IMG/VR virus record: IMGVR_UViG_3300043640_000417
Location: 1-46,802 of that record
Direction: 5' to 3' (one strand)
DNA length: 46,802 bases
DNA from: a virus
Below, piece by piece: positions 30,132 to 37,381 of this stretch; within the stretch, counting starts at the first letter, position 1; every line of letters starts with the position of its first letter. The notes beneath the pieces were generated by a model. The model saw only the letters and a program-made list of their open reading frames with translations, searched no databases and had not been told where the DNA came from. The translations under genes and the position numbers were made by a program.

Positions 30132-30205
30132 GAACGTAACAACAGAACCCCACGATGAGCACCGCGCCCTTCGGCTATCGACCATCGTGGGGTTCTGTTA
30201 CGTTC
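30132..30205. ncRNA. Long interrupted stem-loop, RNA candidate
   Basis: The left arm (30132-30157) and right arm (30183-30205) pair over 8 + 15 bp, separated only by a 3-nt CAA bulge, with a 25-nt loop. It lies in a 242-bp gene-free region behind a possible promoter. Possible roles are a small RNA, an antitermination or processing element, or a single-strand origin hairpin. No T-tract follows, so a simple terminator is less likely. Confidence 0.5.
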
Positions 30206-30218
30206 GGCAAACACCCCC

Positions 30219-30237
30219 GTTCCGCCGTCAGCGGAAC
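30219..30237. repeat. Short hairpin GTTCCGC-CGTCA-GCGGAAC
   Basis: Perfect 7-bp stem with 5-nt loop, 14 bp after the long stem-loop. GGAACG recurs at 30250-30255. Part of the same structured intergenic region. Confidence 0.5.
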
Positions 30238-30258
30238 GCCCCCATTACCGGAACGTTG

Positions 30259-30318
30259 TTAGCCACTAAATCCCGCGCGAGGTGTAGGATGGAGTCTTAG
30301 CCGACGTGAGGGTCGGCT
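30259..30318 (+). promoter_or_regulatory. Dispersed site, promoter and 5' hairpin
   Basis: Perfect TTAGCCACTAA (30259-30269), then a -10 candidate TAGGAT (30285-30290, TG directly before it). At the predicted start, a hairpin AGCCGAC/GTCGGCT (30299-30318) follows. It should drive the operon of small genes from 30352. Confidence 0.55.
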
Positions 30319-30351
30319 ATCTGAGGAAAGCAAGCGAACGGAGGTTCACGC

Positions 30352-30510
30352 ATGGCTAATGGAATACAGATTTCAATCGGCAAAGTAATGACCGATGAAG
30401 AGATTTTCGAGCAAGACGTGGAGGCGCAGGTACAGAAGTTCCGCGAATATGAGTACGACACTCGGGTTCGCGAGGAGGCCGAGCGTCGCTGGGCGGAGGA
30501 GTCGAAATGA
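30352..30510 (+). CDS. 52-residue acidic helical protein
   Basis: GGAGG lies 7 bp before the ATG. Mostly helical with Glu/Arg alternation, ending RRWAEESK. Overlaps the next gene at ATGA. Unknown. Confidence 0.6.
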   Translation: MANGIQISIGKVMTDEEIFEQDVEAQVQKFREYEYDTRVREEAERRWAEESK

Positions 30511-30629
30511 CCGGCGCACCAAACAAGATCAGGGTCACGGTCGACGTAACCACCAGGCCCGCAGACGTGCTCGACCAGATCGCGAAGACATTCAGCGAAG
30601 CGGCGGACACGCTGAGGAGCAACGCATGA
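30507..30629 (+). CDS. 40-residue small protein
   Basis: MTGAPNKIRVTVDVTTRPAD, then a helix with FSEAADTLRSNA. Overlaps both neighbours by 4 bp. Unknown. Confidence 0.55.
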   Translation: MTGAPNKIRVTVDVTTRPADVLDQIAKTFSEAADTLRSNA

Positions 30630-30853
30630 GCCTCACGGCCGAAGACCGCAAGACGCTGGCGGAAAGCTTCATCATCGAGTACCTCGAGCGGGAACCGGAA
30701 TTCCTTGACGTGGTGGAGTTCATCGAAGACAACGCCGAGGGTGACATCGAACTCGACGACATCACTGATGAGGACACTGCCGCCGTGTATCGGCTAGCTG
30801 TTGAAACTATCGACTCCCTCGCCATCTACTACGCAGATCGGATCGCAGTATGA
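30626..30853 (+). CDS. Small acidic protein, unknown
   Basis: The protein has 75 residues, very acidic (EREPEFLDVVEFIEDNAEGD). Acidic small early proteins often mimic DNA or bind host proteins, but nothing specific is recognised here. Confidence 0.6.
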   Translation: MSLTAEDRKTLAESFIIEYLEREPEFLDVVEFIEDNAEGDIELDDITDEDTAAVYRLAVETIDSLAIYYADRIAV

Positions 30854-31071
30854 GCGCCATCCTCTACGAGGCCGAGATCGACGTGAAAGTCGGCCAGATC
30901 CGCCTGAACGGTGTCGAAGGCGCGGTACAGGCATTCGCCAACGAGGAAGCGTGGGAGGAGTGCGACGAGATCGCCACCTTCGAAAGCGCGGAGGCCGCCT
31001 ACGACTTCATCGACCAATTCGAGCGGGCTCTGGCGGATGCCGGTTTCCACAGGGCGGAGGATTTCGCATGA
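30850..31071 (+). CDS. Small acidic protein, unknown
   Basis: The protein has 73 residues; a beta start (AEIDVKVGQIRLNG) is followed by an acidic helix (EEAWEECDEIATF). ATGA overlaps. Unknown. Confidence 0.6.
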   Translation: MSAILYEAEIDVKVGQIRLNGVEGAVQAFANEEAWEECDEIATFESAEAAYDFIDQFERALADAGFHRAEDFA

Positions 31072-31277
31072 CCCACATCGAAACCATCCGTGCGCTCACG
31101 AAGGCGGCCGACGAAGCACGTGATCAGGCCAGTCGCAGTACCAGTGACGCCGCCAAGATGCTAGTGCTGTCAGGGCAATACAGGGCCGAGGCCGCCAAAT
31201 TTGAGGCCCGCGCTGCCCAGTACGAGGACTCCATCGACGCGCTACAGGCCATTGCGACGAGCGAGGCAACGGCATGA
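31068..31277 (+). CDS. Small helical protein, unknown
   Basis: The protein has 69 residues; nearly all helix, Ala-rich coiled-coil-like heptads (RAEAAKFEARAAQYED). Unknown. Confidence 0.6.
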   Translation: MTHIETIRALTKAADEARDQASRSTSDAAKMLVLSGQYRAEAAKFEARAAQYEDSIDALQAIATSEATA

Positions 31278-31504
31278 GCAAGTTCACGCGCAACATCAAT
31301 GCCCCATTCGAGGCACCCGAGCCCGATTTCCGTAAGGGCAGGTTCTATTCACTGGCTCGGCTAGTAGGCGTCGCGGACAAGAATTACGACGCCTGGTGGG
31401 AAGGGTTTCGCCATATCGCCAATGAACACGGGTTCGGGTGGGACATCATCACGCCCAAAGTTCTCGATGGTGCATATCGGGCGAAGGATGGGATGCGGAA
31501 ATGA
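31274..31504 (+). CDS. Small protein, unknown
   Basis: The protein has 76 residues with aromatic-rich FYSLARLVGVADKNYDAWWEGF. Overlaps both neighbours. Unknown. Confidence 0.6.
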   Translation: MSKFTRNINAPFEAPEPDFRKGRFYSLARLVGVADKNYDAWWEGFRHIANEHGFGWDIITPKVLDGAYRAKDGMRK

Positions 31505-31959
31505 CCACCAACGCGCAAGCCGCACTGCAGGCCGCCGTGACGTTTCATTCGCGGCTGAACAACGCAATCAACGGCAAGTCCCGTCACTCGGTCGAATACA
31601 CGGCCGACCAGTTCCTGGTGTGGCTGGACGAGAACAGCGAATGGCCGGTATCCGAGCCGACGTTGACGATCGTCGAGTTGAGCCCCGCCGATCGGGAGCT
31701 CCTTCGCGAACTTCGTCCGACCGTATTCAATACACCGCTCAATGGGCAGCAGGAGGCAGTACAGGAGAATACGGTTCTCTATCGTCTAGCTACGGCGCTG
31801 CATTACAAGCATTCGGAGCCGGGCAAAATCGATGCTGACCCCGAGGAAATAGTCAGCAGGGCAGTCGATGCCATCCGCACCTGCGAAAAGAATGACTCGC
31901 TGACCCCAACCTTCGACCACGACTTCTCGAAGCCGGGGCTCTTCGGGGGCGGGGAATGA
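31501..31959 (+). CDS. Unknown protein, 152 residues
   Basis: ATG at 31501 (MTTNAQAALQAAVTF) overlaps the preceding stop. Helical, with EWPVSEPTLTIVELSPADRE linking two halves and a C-terminal acidic/hydrophobic tail. Unknown. Confidence 0.55.
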   Translation: MTTNAQAALQAAVTFHSRLNNAINGKSRHSVEYTADQFLVWLDENSEWPVSEPTLTIVELSPADRELLRELRPTVFNTPLNGQQEAVQENTVLYRLATALHYKHSEPGKIDADPEEIVSRAVDAIRTCEKNDSLTPTFDHDFSKPGLFGGGE

Positions 31960-32096
31960 CAATGTACGGAAGCATCCTTCCGCCGCACGAGCACTCGTTC
32001 ATCGTCAGCGAAGGCGTGGTCATTTGCTCTACGTGCGGCGCTTATCCGAATGGAAGAATGACGGTCGTCCAAACGACGTCGGGGCCGATCGCATGA
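31956..32096 (+). CDS. 46-residue Cys-containing microprotein
   Basis: ATGA overlaps on both sides. Contains ICSTCGAY (C-x2-C) and two His (HEH) upstream, a small zinc-ribbon-like layout. Unknown. Confidence 0.55.
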   Translation: MTMYGSILPPHEHSFIVSEGVVICSTCGAYPNGRMTVVQTTSGPIA

Positions 32097-32314
32097 CCCA
32101 CACCATCTCCTTCATAAACGAGGACGGCGCCACCGCCGAATTCCAGACCGAGGCGGACAACATGCGGCAGGCGCTTGCCGAGGCGCGGGGGTCGCTTGCC
32201 GCGATCCCTGGCGAGCACGCATGGCGCGTTACCTCATTCATCCCCGTACCCGACACGATCCCGGAACCTGCAGAACCCACCGAACCAACACCAGTAGAGG
32301 AGCAAGAATCATGA
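32093..32314 (+). CDS. Small protein with Pro/Glu tail
   Basis: The protein has 73 residues; an N-terminal beta-alpha unit (THTISFINEDGATAEF) and a Pro/Glu/Thr-rich tail. Unknown. Confidence 0.55.
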   Translation: MTHTISFINEDGATAEFQTEADNMRQALAEARGSLAAIPGEHAWRVTSFIPVPDTIPEPAEPTEPTPVEEQES

Positions 32315-32520
32315 GAAGCCACGAAACGCTGATCGACCTAGTGTTCATGAGACAGCCCGACCAGGACGACACGAGCCGCGAGGCGGGGGTGTTGCGCGAC
32401 ATCATTGAGGCGCATTACAACCTTGCCGGAGCAAACAGCGACTTCGGTATCAAGGTAATCGAGATCATCGAGGAAGCCTATGTTTTCGCGGAACTGAGCA
32501 CCGAAGGAGAAACCGCATGA
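32311..32520 (+). CDS. Small helical protein, paralog of 32837
   Basis: The protein has 69 residues. MRSHETLIDLVFMRQ and the following SREAGVLRDII align with the gene at 32837 (MRTHDALIDLVLARQ, SREAQVVIDIL). The two are separated by one gene, suggesting a local duplication. Unknown function. Confidence 0.6.
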   Translation: MRSHETLIDLVFMRQPDQDDTSREAGVLRDIIEAHYNLAGANSDFGIKVIEIIEEAYVFAELSTEGETA

Positions 32521-32840
32521 GCATCATCAGAATCACCACGGAATCCGGCAGCGTCTACGAGGTTGACCCGACCGGCCACAAATTCCGCAAAGCGCAGACA
32601 ACCGACGAGTCCGGCGTCGACGAGTTCCCGTGGCGCAAATACACCGAAATTCGGCAGGGCGGTTACGCGCAGATCGGAGACCCGGACGAAAACAACTACA
32701 CCCCATTCGAGGTAGTCACACCGTCAAAGATTACTGTCGGCCGCCAACTCCATTTCAATGGGAGCCGCCTCTGGGATTGGGTACGTACCAGCCCGGTCGT
32801 CAAAGTCACCCGCATCAAAAGCAAAGGAGTCGCGGCATGA
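32517..32840 (+). CDS. Small beta-rich protein, unknown
   Basis: The protein has 107 residues with beta strands and polar turns (SIIRITTESGSVYEVD; WDWVRTSPVVKVTRIK). It lies between the two paralogs. Unknown. Confidence 0.6.
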   Translation: MSIIRITTESGSVYEVDPTGHKFRKAQTTDESGVDEFPWRKYTEIRQGGYAQIGDPDENNYTPFEVVTPSKITVGRQLHFNGSRLWDWVRTSPVVKVTRIKSKGVAA

Positions 32841-33034
32841 GAACCCACGACGCGCTAATAGATCTAGTGCTCGCACGCCAGCGCAGGACGAAAGAGTTGA
32901 GTCGCGAGGCGCAGGTCGTCATCGACATCTTGAAGGAACATAACAAGGCGCTGACAACAGGTTTCGGCGACAGCGTAATCTCCATTATCGAGAACGCTTA
33001 CATTTTGACCGACACGGTAGGGGAACGCTCATGA
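32837..33034 (+). CDS. Small helical protein, paralog of 32311
   Basis: The protein has 65 residues. Clearly related in its first 30 residues to the 32311 product; C-terminus ends with SIIENAYILTDT, against IEIIEEAYVFAE in the paralog. Confidence 0.6.
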   Translation: MRTHDALIDLVLARQRRTKELSREAQVVIDILKEHNKALTTGFGDSVISIIENAYILTDTVGERS

Positions 33035-33486
33035 GCGAGGCACAGAAAGCTTTCATCATCGAGCAGGCGGAAGAGTTGGCTGCGTTCGAGGCTGACTACA
33101 ACGACATGGTGAAGCAGCGCGATAAGGCCGAGCGCGATGTCGACTATCTCGAAGGCTTGAGGCGTCAACAGGACGCCGCCAAGAAGGAGGCTGCCATCCA
33201 GGAGAAGGTCGACGGCATTCGTGCAGGATTGATCCCGGTCGAGGATCTGCGGAAGGCGATCATTGACAGCGAGAGAGTTGATACGGTGGCCCGCGTCGAA
33301 TTGGGTTTTCTCGGCACCGATGATCGCATTCAGCAGGCCATCCGTGACGCGTTGATCCCGGCGAAACCGCAATCGAAGCCCGGCGGATACGCACCCGCGA
33401 GGTCGAAGATCGCGACGTCAAATCCCTTCGGAACCTTCGTCGCGGCCGTAAATAAGTACTACCCCGGCTACGGATACGGAGCCTGA
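33031..33486 (+). CDS. Coiled-coil protein, unknown
   Basis: The protein has 151 residues. Residues 1-75 form a charged coiled coil (AFEADYNDMVKQRDKAERDV). The C-terminus is Gly/Pro/Tyr-rich (YYPGYGYGA). Unknown. Confidence 0.6.
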   Translation: MSEAQKAFIIEQAEELAAFEADYNDMVKQRDKAERDVDYLEGLRRQQDAAKKEAAIQEKVDGIRAGLIPVEDLRKAIIDSERVDTVARVELGFLGTDDRIQQAIRDALIPAKPQSKPGGYAPARSKIATSNPFGTFVAAVNKYYPGYGYGA

Positions 33487-33488
33487 TC

Positions 33489-33785
33489 ATGCCCGAGACA
33501 GCCACTAATCGCCGCTTTTACGAGGGTCCAGACGTCGAAACGCTCAACATTTTGATCGAATTGGGCGAGATTGTGGCCCATTCGGAGCCGATCGTGTGGG
33601 ACATTGTGCCCGCGGACACGGAAAGCACACGCACAGCCCTCCTGACGGCCGCCGCAGACGCGATACTGGGCCTGAAAGCACTCCGCGCTCACCGTATCCG
33701 TGCTAAGCGCCTCAGCGAGCCCGAGCGGGCGCATAAAGGCTACGACTTCCGGCTGCCGGTGTTTCCGGGCGGTGATGCTGCGTGA
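33489..33785 (+). CDS. Small protein, unknown
   Basis: The protein has 98 residues with TLNILIELGEIVAHS and an Arg-rich helix (LRAHRIRAKRLSEPERAH). It starts 2 bp after the previous stop. A two-mismatch dispersed site lies near the start. Unknown. Confidence 0.55.
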   Translation: MPETATNRRFYEGPDVETLNILIELGEIVAHSEPIVWDIVPADTESTRTALLTAAADAILGLKALRAHRIRAKRLSEPERAHKGYDFRLPVFPGGDAA

Positions 33786-33898
33786 GCATCATCGTGTGTC
33801 GGACGTGCGGTGGCCCGATAGCGGCCGTCCCACTCCTCGGATGGGTACATTTCGACCCGACGCAAAGTTTCGATCACGCCCCGAGGCCCAAGAAATGA
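33782..33898 (+). CDS. 38-residue Cys-containing microprotein, GTG start
   Basis: GTGA overlap with the upstream stop. VCRTCGG (C-x2-C) near the N-terminus, basic end (PRPKK). Unknown. Confidence 0.5.
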   Translation: MSIIVCRTCGGPIAAVPLLGWVHFDPTQSFDHAPRPKK

Positions 33899-34005
33899 CC
33901 ATCAACGACCCCGACCGCCCGCCGGAGTTCAAATGGTACGAATGGGCGACATTGGCCGTTCTCTTCGTGCTGGCCGTGGCCGCGATCGTTTGGACGCAAT
34001 CGTGA
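33895..34005 (+). CDS. 36-residue membrane microprotein
   Basis: A polar start (MTINDPDRPPEFKWYEW) followed by one transmembrane helix (TLAVLFVLAVAAIVW). Overlaps both neighbours. Unknown. Confidence 0.55.
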   Translation: MTINDPDRPPEFKWYEWATLAVLFVLAVAAIVWTQS

Positions 34006-34586
34006 CCCGCGTACTCGTGGACCAGGACGGTGTGCTTGCTGACTGGGGCAAGACGTGGGATAAGACACTCGCGCTCTACGGCGCCAGTTATGCGATCCCC
34101 CGCCACGCTAACCAGCGCTCTTTCGACCTGAAAACCGGCCTCAATTCCGATGACAAGGCGATGGTCAATCGCGTGATGGAGACACCGGGTTTCTACGCCG
34201 ACCTCGAGCCGATTCCGGGGGCTGTCAAGGCGCTGAAGGAGATGCTGGCAGACGGTCATGACATTGCGATCGTCACGAGCCCTTACTACTCGAATCCGAC
34301 GTGCATCGCGGACAAAATCGAGTGGGTTCGCCGGAATCTCGGTCAGTCGTGGGTTTCGCGCATCATCTTGGCCGCGGATAAGACGCGCGTCTCGGGCGAT
34401 GTGTTGATTGACGACAAGCCCGCCATCACCGGAGCGCGAATACCCGATTGGGAGCATGTTCTCTTCGACCAGCCGTACAACCATGAAGTTGTCGGAAAGC
34501 GTCGGATGTATAACTGGAATCACTCAGAATGGTGGCTCGCAATCAACCCGCTACGCGTTCCGGCCGGATCGAAGGCTTTCGCATGA
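34002..34586 (+). CDS. HAD-family 5'(3')-nucleotidase
   Basis: The protein has 194 residues. GTG at 34002 overlaps the previous stop. N-terminal VDQDGVLADW matches the DxD active-site loop (D7, D9) of 5'(3')-deoxyribonucleotidases. TSPYYSN, at the motif II position, and DVLIDDKPA, the motif III/IV acidic pair, follow in order. The enzyme should dephosphorylate (deoxy)nucleoside monophosphates. It precedes a nucleotide pyrophosphohydrolase-like gene. Confidence 0.75.
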   Translation: MTRVLVDQDGVLADWGKTWDKTLALYGASYAIPRHANQRSFDLKTGLNSDDKAMVNRVMETPGFYADLEPIPGAVKALKEMLADGHDIAIVTSPYYSNPTCIADKIEWVRRNLGQSWVSRIILAADKTRVSGDVLIDDKPAITGARIPDWEHVLFDQPYNHEVVGKRRMYNWNHSEWWLAINPLRVPAGSKAFA

Positions 34587-34912
34587 CTGAGATTCGCACC
34601 ACATCATCCACCGGGGGCGAAAAGGGGGTCAAAGAGCAAAGGTTCGACCTCATCCCGGTCGGCGCTCTCACCGCCCTTGCTAGCCACTATGGTGTCGGCG
34701 CCAAGAAGTACGCCGATAACCAGTGGCGCAAGGGCTACGAATGGTCGAAATCTTATGCCGCTTTGCAGCGTCACTTGACGCAATGGTGGGGTGGGGAAGA
34801 TATCGACGAAGAGACGGGTTCTAGCCATATGGCCGCAGTCGCGTGGCACTCCTTCACGCTGCTCACATTTATCGAAGAGCACCCCGATTTCGATGATCGG
34901 TTCAAGTCGTGA
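34583..34912 (+). CDS. dATP/dGTP diphosphohydrolase-like protein
   Basis: The protein has 109 residues. The pattern KGVKEQRFDLIPVGAL..., ...GAKKYADNQWRKG..., ALQRHLTQWWGGEDIDEETGSSH matches the phage dATP/dGTP diphosphohydrolase N-terminal family (MazG-like all-helical core with Glu/Asp metal ligands). Related proteins in some phages support base-modified genomes. No PurZ-type gene is in this window, so I see only nucleotide-pool control with the neighbouring nucleotidase. Confidence 0.65.
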   Translation: MTEIRTTSSTGGEKGVKEQRFDLIPVGALTALASHYGVGAKKYADNQWRKGYEWSKSYAALQRHLTQWWGGEDIDEETGSSHMAAVAWHSFTLLTFIEEHPDFDDRFKS

Positions 34913-35082
34913 CCGCCCCAATCGAACCAGGCGACCACGTTCGCATCGGTGACGGTGACGTTGACTGGGTGGTGCAGACGATCGAGGACGGACGCGCGAA
35001 ACTGCGCTCCGGCATGACGGGCCGCTTGATGTGGGAAGTGCCGCTCACGCGGCTTTGGCTGAGGGTGAAAGGCATCAAATGA
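34909..35082 (+). CDS. 57-residue small protein, GTG start
   Basis: GTGA overlap with the preceding stop. Beta-rich, ending in WLRVKGIK. Resembles a small SH3-like barrel. Unknown. Confidence 0.5.
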   Translation: MTAPIEPGDHVRIGDGDVDWVVQTIEDGRAKLRSGMTGRLMWEVPLTRLWLRVKGIK

Positions 35083-35324
35083 GCATCGACAAGTACACGG
35101 GCGCTGCATACCCCAAGACGTGCAAACTCCTGAAAGACAATCACATCGCGCCCGAAGATGTCGTAGTCGAGGGAGTATCTCTAGCCGGATACTTCACATT
35201 CAACCGTGACAAGAACGCGAAACGCATCTTGAATCGCTTCGGCTTTAATAAGACGTGGCATGAGTGGTCACGGCCAGAACTCGGCGAGAAGGTCATCGAG
35301 ACAATGGCGAAGGACCGGCCATGA
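35079..35324 (+). CDS. Small basic protein, unknown
   Basis: The protein has 81 residues, mixed alpha/beta with DNHIAPEDVVVEGVSLAG and RDKNAKRILNRFGF. Overlaps neighbours. Unknown. Confidence 0.55.
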   Translation: MSIDKYTGAAYPKTCKLLKDNHIAPEDVVVEGVSLAGYFTFNRDKNAKRILNRFGFNKTWHEWSRPELGEKVIETMAKDRP

Positions 35325-35578
35325 TCGACCCAAACCGCTTCACTACGGTCAAAGTCAAAGACCTGACGCTCGTCAACCTTTACGACCGAGTGCTCGTGTT
35401 GGGCAAGGAGAACCACGCGGGCCAGCTTCTTGGCTGGGATTCGGAGGACGACCAGTACTTCTACCTGCTGCTCGGGCCGACCGAACATCTCCGGCGCTAT
35501 TTGGTCTCGGCGGACGCGGATATCCAGATCCTTGATGCCGAAACAATGCGGACGCCGGTCGGGCACTTCGCGGTCTGA
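35321..35578 (+). CDS. Small protein, last early rightward gene
   Basis: The protein has 85 residues with VKVKDLTLVNLYDRVLVLG and a beta-rich rest. It ends the string of overlapping genes. Followed by a near-match dispersed site (TTAGCGGCTAT, 35588-35598). Unknown. Confidence 0.6.
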   Translation: MIDPNRFTTVKVKDLTLVNLYDRVLVLGKENHAGQLLGWDSEDDQYFYLLLGPTEHLRRYLVSADADIQILDAETMRTPVGHFAV

Positions 35579-35587
35579 CCGGCAAAT

Positions 35588-35598
35588 TTAGCGGCTAT
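35588..35598. promoter_or_regulatory. Near-match dispersed site
   Basis: TTAGCGGCTAT, one mismatch, just after the end of the early operon. Confidence 0.45.
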
Positions 35599-35617
35599 GC
35601 GACGATTTGCGCCCGCC

Positions 35618-35821
35618 TCACGCTACATTCTGCAGGTACCGCTCAGCACCCATGCTGACCGTCTCCCAGATGCCCATCTCCATCATGAATGCCCGCATCA
35701 ACGTCGCGCGGTCAAGCTCGATGCAATGGTCTTCGAAGGTGATGAAAACGGAGTCGGGTAGCAGCTCGTTTCTTCCGTCAATATCGAGCGTCCTACTACC
35801 ATCGATGTCCCCGATTTTCAC
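35618..35821 (-). CDS. Small acidic protein on minus strand, GTG start
   Basis: The protein has 67 residues. The GTG at 35821 follows GAGGGGA at good spacing. The sequence (MKIGDIDGSRTLDIDGRNEL, then a helix with MRAFMMEMGIWETV) is coherent, but it opposes the surrounding transcription. No clear promoter was found upstream. Possibly an independently expressed small regulator. Uncertain. Confidence 0.45.
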   Translation of the reverse strand: MKIGDIDGSRTLDIDGRNELLPDSVFITFEDHCIELDRATLMRAFMMEMGIWETVSMGAERYLQNVA

Positions 35822-35886
35822 TGTGAATCCCCTCAGATTGCTGTGTTGTTGGTGTGCAAGTTATCATCGTTTCAAATTTTAATCCT

Positions 35887-35909
35887 GCCCCCCATTCGGG
35901 GCGCTTTTT
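35887..35909 (+). terminator. Intrinsic terminator before DGQHR gene
   Basis: GCCCC-N6-GGGGC followed by GC and five T on the + strand. It isolates the early operon from the gene at 36011. Confidence 0.65.
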
Positions 35910-35920
35910 GACAATTTAGT

Positions 35921-35993
35921 TTGCATTTCGTCGCTCGAACGGCATAACCTTACATATGCGAGCCACTATGCCCGACTTTGTTCAGGCTCGCAT
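35921..35993 (+). promoter_or_regulatory. Promoter, site and 5' hairpin of DGQHR gene
   Basis: TTGCAT (35921-35926), 18 bp, TAACCT (35945-35950). A weak dispersed site, CGAGCCACTAT (35959-35969), sits at the predicted start; it is identical to the second copy at 15219. A 9-bp inverted repeat ATGCGAGCC/GGCTCGCAT (35956-35964, 35985-35993) includes the start region. A further weak copy, TTAGCGGCTAC, is at 36048-36058 inside the gene. Confidence 0.6.
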
Positions 35994-36010
35994 GATGAGA
36001 GGAAAAGCTG

Positions 36011-37366
36011 GTGAGCACCACAACAACCACGAAGCCACTGCCCGAAGTTAGCGGCTACAGCGACGAAATAACCCTCTATGCAACGCGCTACAAGCAGGGC
36101 GGGAGAACCGTCTACAGCCTCGACCTGAGCCTCGCGCAGGTCGCATCCATGATCACGCGGCCCGACCCGACTGCCACCAACCCCGGCAACCGGCAGATTC
36201 GCCCACCCCATGCTGAAGCGTTCGGTAAGTACATCCGCGAGCATGAGGACTGGATCATTCCGGGAATGCTCCTTCGTTCCCCCAACATCTTCAACTTCGA
36301 CATCCAAGCCGACCTCGGCGGGGTGCAGTTCGGGATTCTCACCTTCTCGCGGCAGACGCTCAACGACTTGCATATTCTGGACGGCCAACATCGTATCCTC
36401 GGGGTTTATCTGGGTTTCGACGCGCTGAATCGCGACCTCGACAAGGCACGATCCAACCTGGCGCTCGCGCGTCGCAACGAAGGCGCAAGCGGGGCTGCGG
36501 TGAAAGACGCCCAGCGCCGAATCGCGGCACTCGATAAGACGCGCAAACGTCTCGATGATGAGCGGGTGAGCCTGCAGATTTTCGTGGAAAGCGACCCTGT
36601 GGCGTACCGCCAGATGTTTTTCGACATCGCCGACAACGCCCTCGGTATCACGGCCTCCGTCCGAACCCGGTTCGATTCCCGCAAGGTCGTCAACCGGGCG
36701 CTGCCCTTGGTCAGCGATTCTCATGAATTGCTGAAGGCGCGTGTGGATGAGGAAGGCGATCGGGTCGGCCGCGGGTCGGTCTACCTGATGGGCGCGAAGC
36801 ATGTCGCCGAAATCATCCGCACTGTCAACGTGGGGCTCGACGGTCGGGTGAGTCGCCGGCAGGAGGAAGAATTCGATGAGAAGGTGATGGCCGATAAGAC
36901 CAAAGACTTTCTTGATGTTCTGACCGAAGCCTTCCCCCAGATGCGGGCCATAACCCTTGGTCAGTTGACCACCGACCAGCTCCGTCGAACGTCGCTGCTT
37001 GGTTCGGTGCTGTTCCTGCGCGTGCTGGGCGGCGTCTATCATGATCTGCTCGACCCGGAACTCCATGCATGGTCGCGCGAAGATGTGGTGAAATTCTTTG
37101 CCAAGCTGGCACCACACCTCGAAGGACCGGCGTATCCGGGCTCGATCTGGCTCGAACACCTGCCCGAGATCTACACGGACGGAAGTTTCGGCCCGCGAGG
37201 TCGGCGCCAGGATCTTCAAGCCCTCAAGATCGCGCTCGTCGACTGGGCGCTCGACAAGCCGAAGTGGCTGAACGCGAAGCCAGCACCCCGGCCTGAAGAC
37301 GTCCCTGAAGAGGTGTCGACGGAGGAGGAAATGCGCGTGGTCGACGAGATTCTGGCGCGCAAGTAG
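36011..37366 (+). CDS. DGQHR-domain (DndB-like) protein
   Basis: The protein has 451 residues. GTG start after GAGAGGAAAA. The signature LDGQHRILG is at 123-131, with conserved FNFDIQAD and SRQTLNDLHI before it; a long coiled coil spans about 138-190. The family includes DndB, known to act as a transcriptional repressor of DNA phosphorothioation genes, but no dnd genes are seen here. The gene stands alone between two terminators, with dispersed sites over its promoter and start. That suggests autoregulation or a link to the site network. Confidence 0.75.
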   Translation: MSTTTTTKPLPEVSGYSDEITLYATRYKQGGRTVYSLDLSLAQVASMITRPDPTATNPGNRQIRPPHAEAFGKYIREHEDWIIPGMLLRSPNIFNFDIQADLGGVQFGILTFSRQTLNDLHILDGQHRILGVYLGFDALNRDLDKARSNLALARRNEGASGAAVKDAQRRIAALDKTRKRLDDERVSLQIFVESDPVAYRQMFFDIADNALGITASVRTRFDSRKVVNRALPLVSDSHELLKARVDEEGDRVGRGSVYLMGAKHVAEIIRTVNVGLDGRVSRRQEEEFDEKVMADKTKDFLDVLTEAFPQMRAITLGQLTTDQLRRTSLLGSVLFLRVLGGVYHDLLDPELHAWSREDVVKFFAKLAPHLEGPAYPGSIWLEHLPEIYTDGSFGPRGRRQDLQALKIALVDWALDKPKWLNAKPAPRPEDVPEEVSTEEEMRVVDEILARK

Positions 37367-37381
37367 CCAGAGCGAAGCGAA

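Noticed and set aside
34583-34912. Z-genome (diaminopurine) pathway
   Set aside because: Only the diphosphohydrolase-like gene is present; PurZ and DatZ-type genes are not in the window.
35966-37219. 417-codon minus-strand frame
   Set aside because: Fully antisense to the DGQHR gene, which has start, ribosome site, terminator and a family signature.
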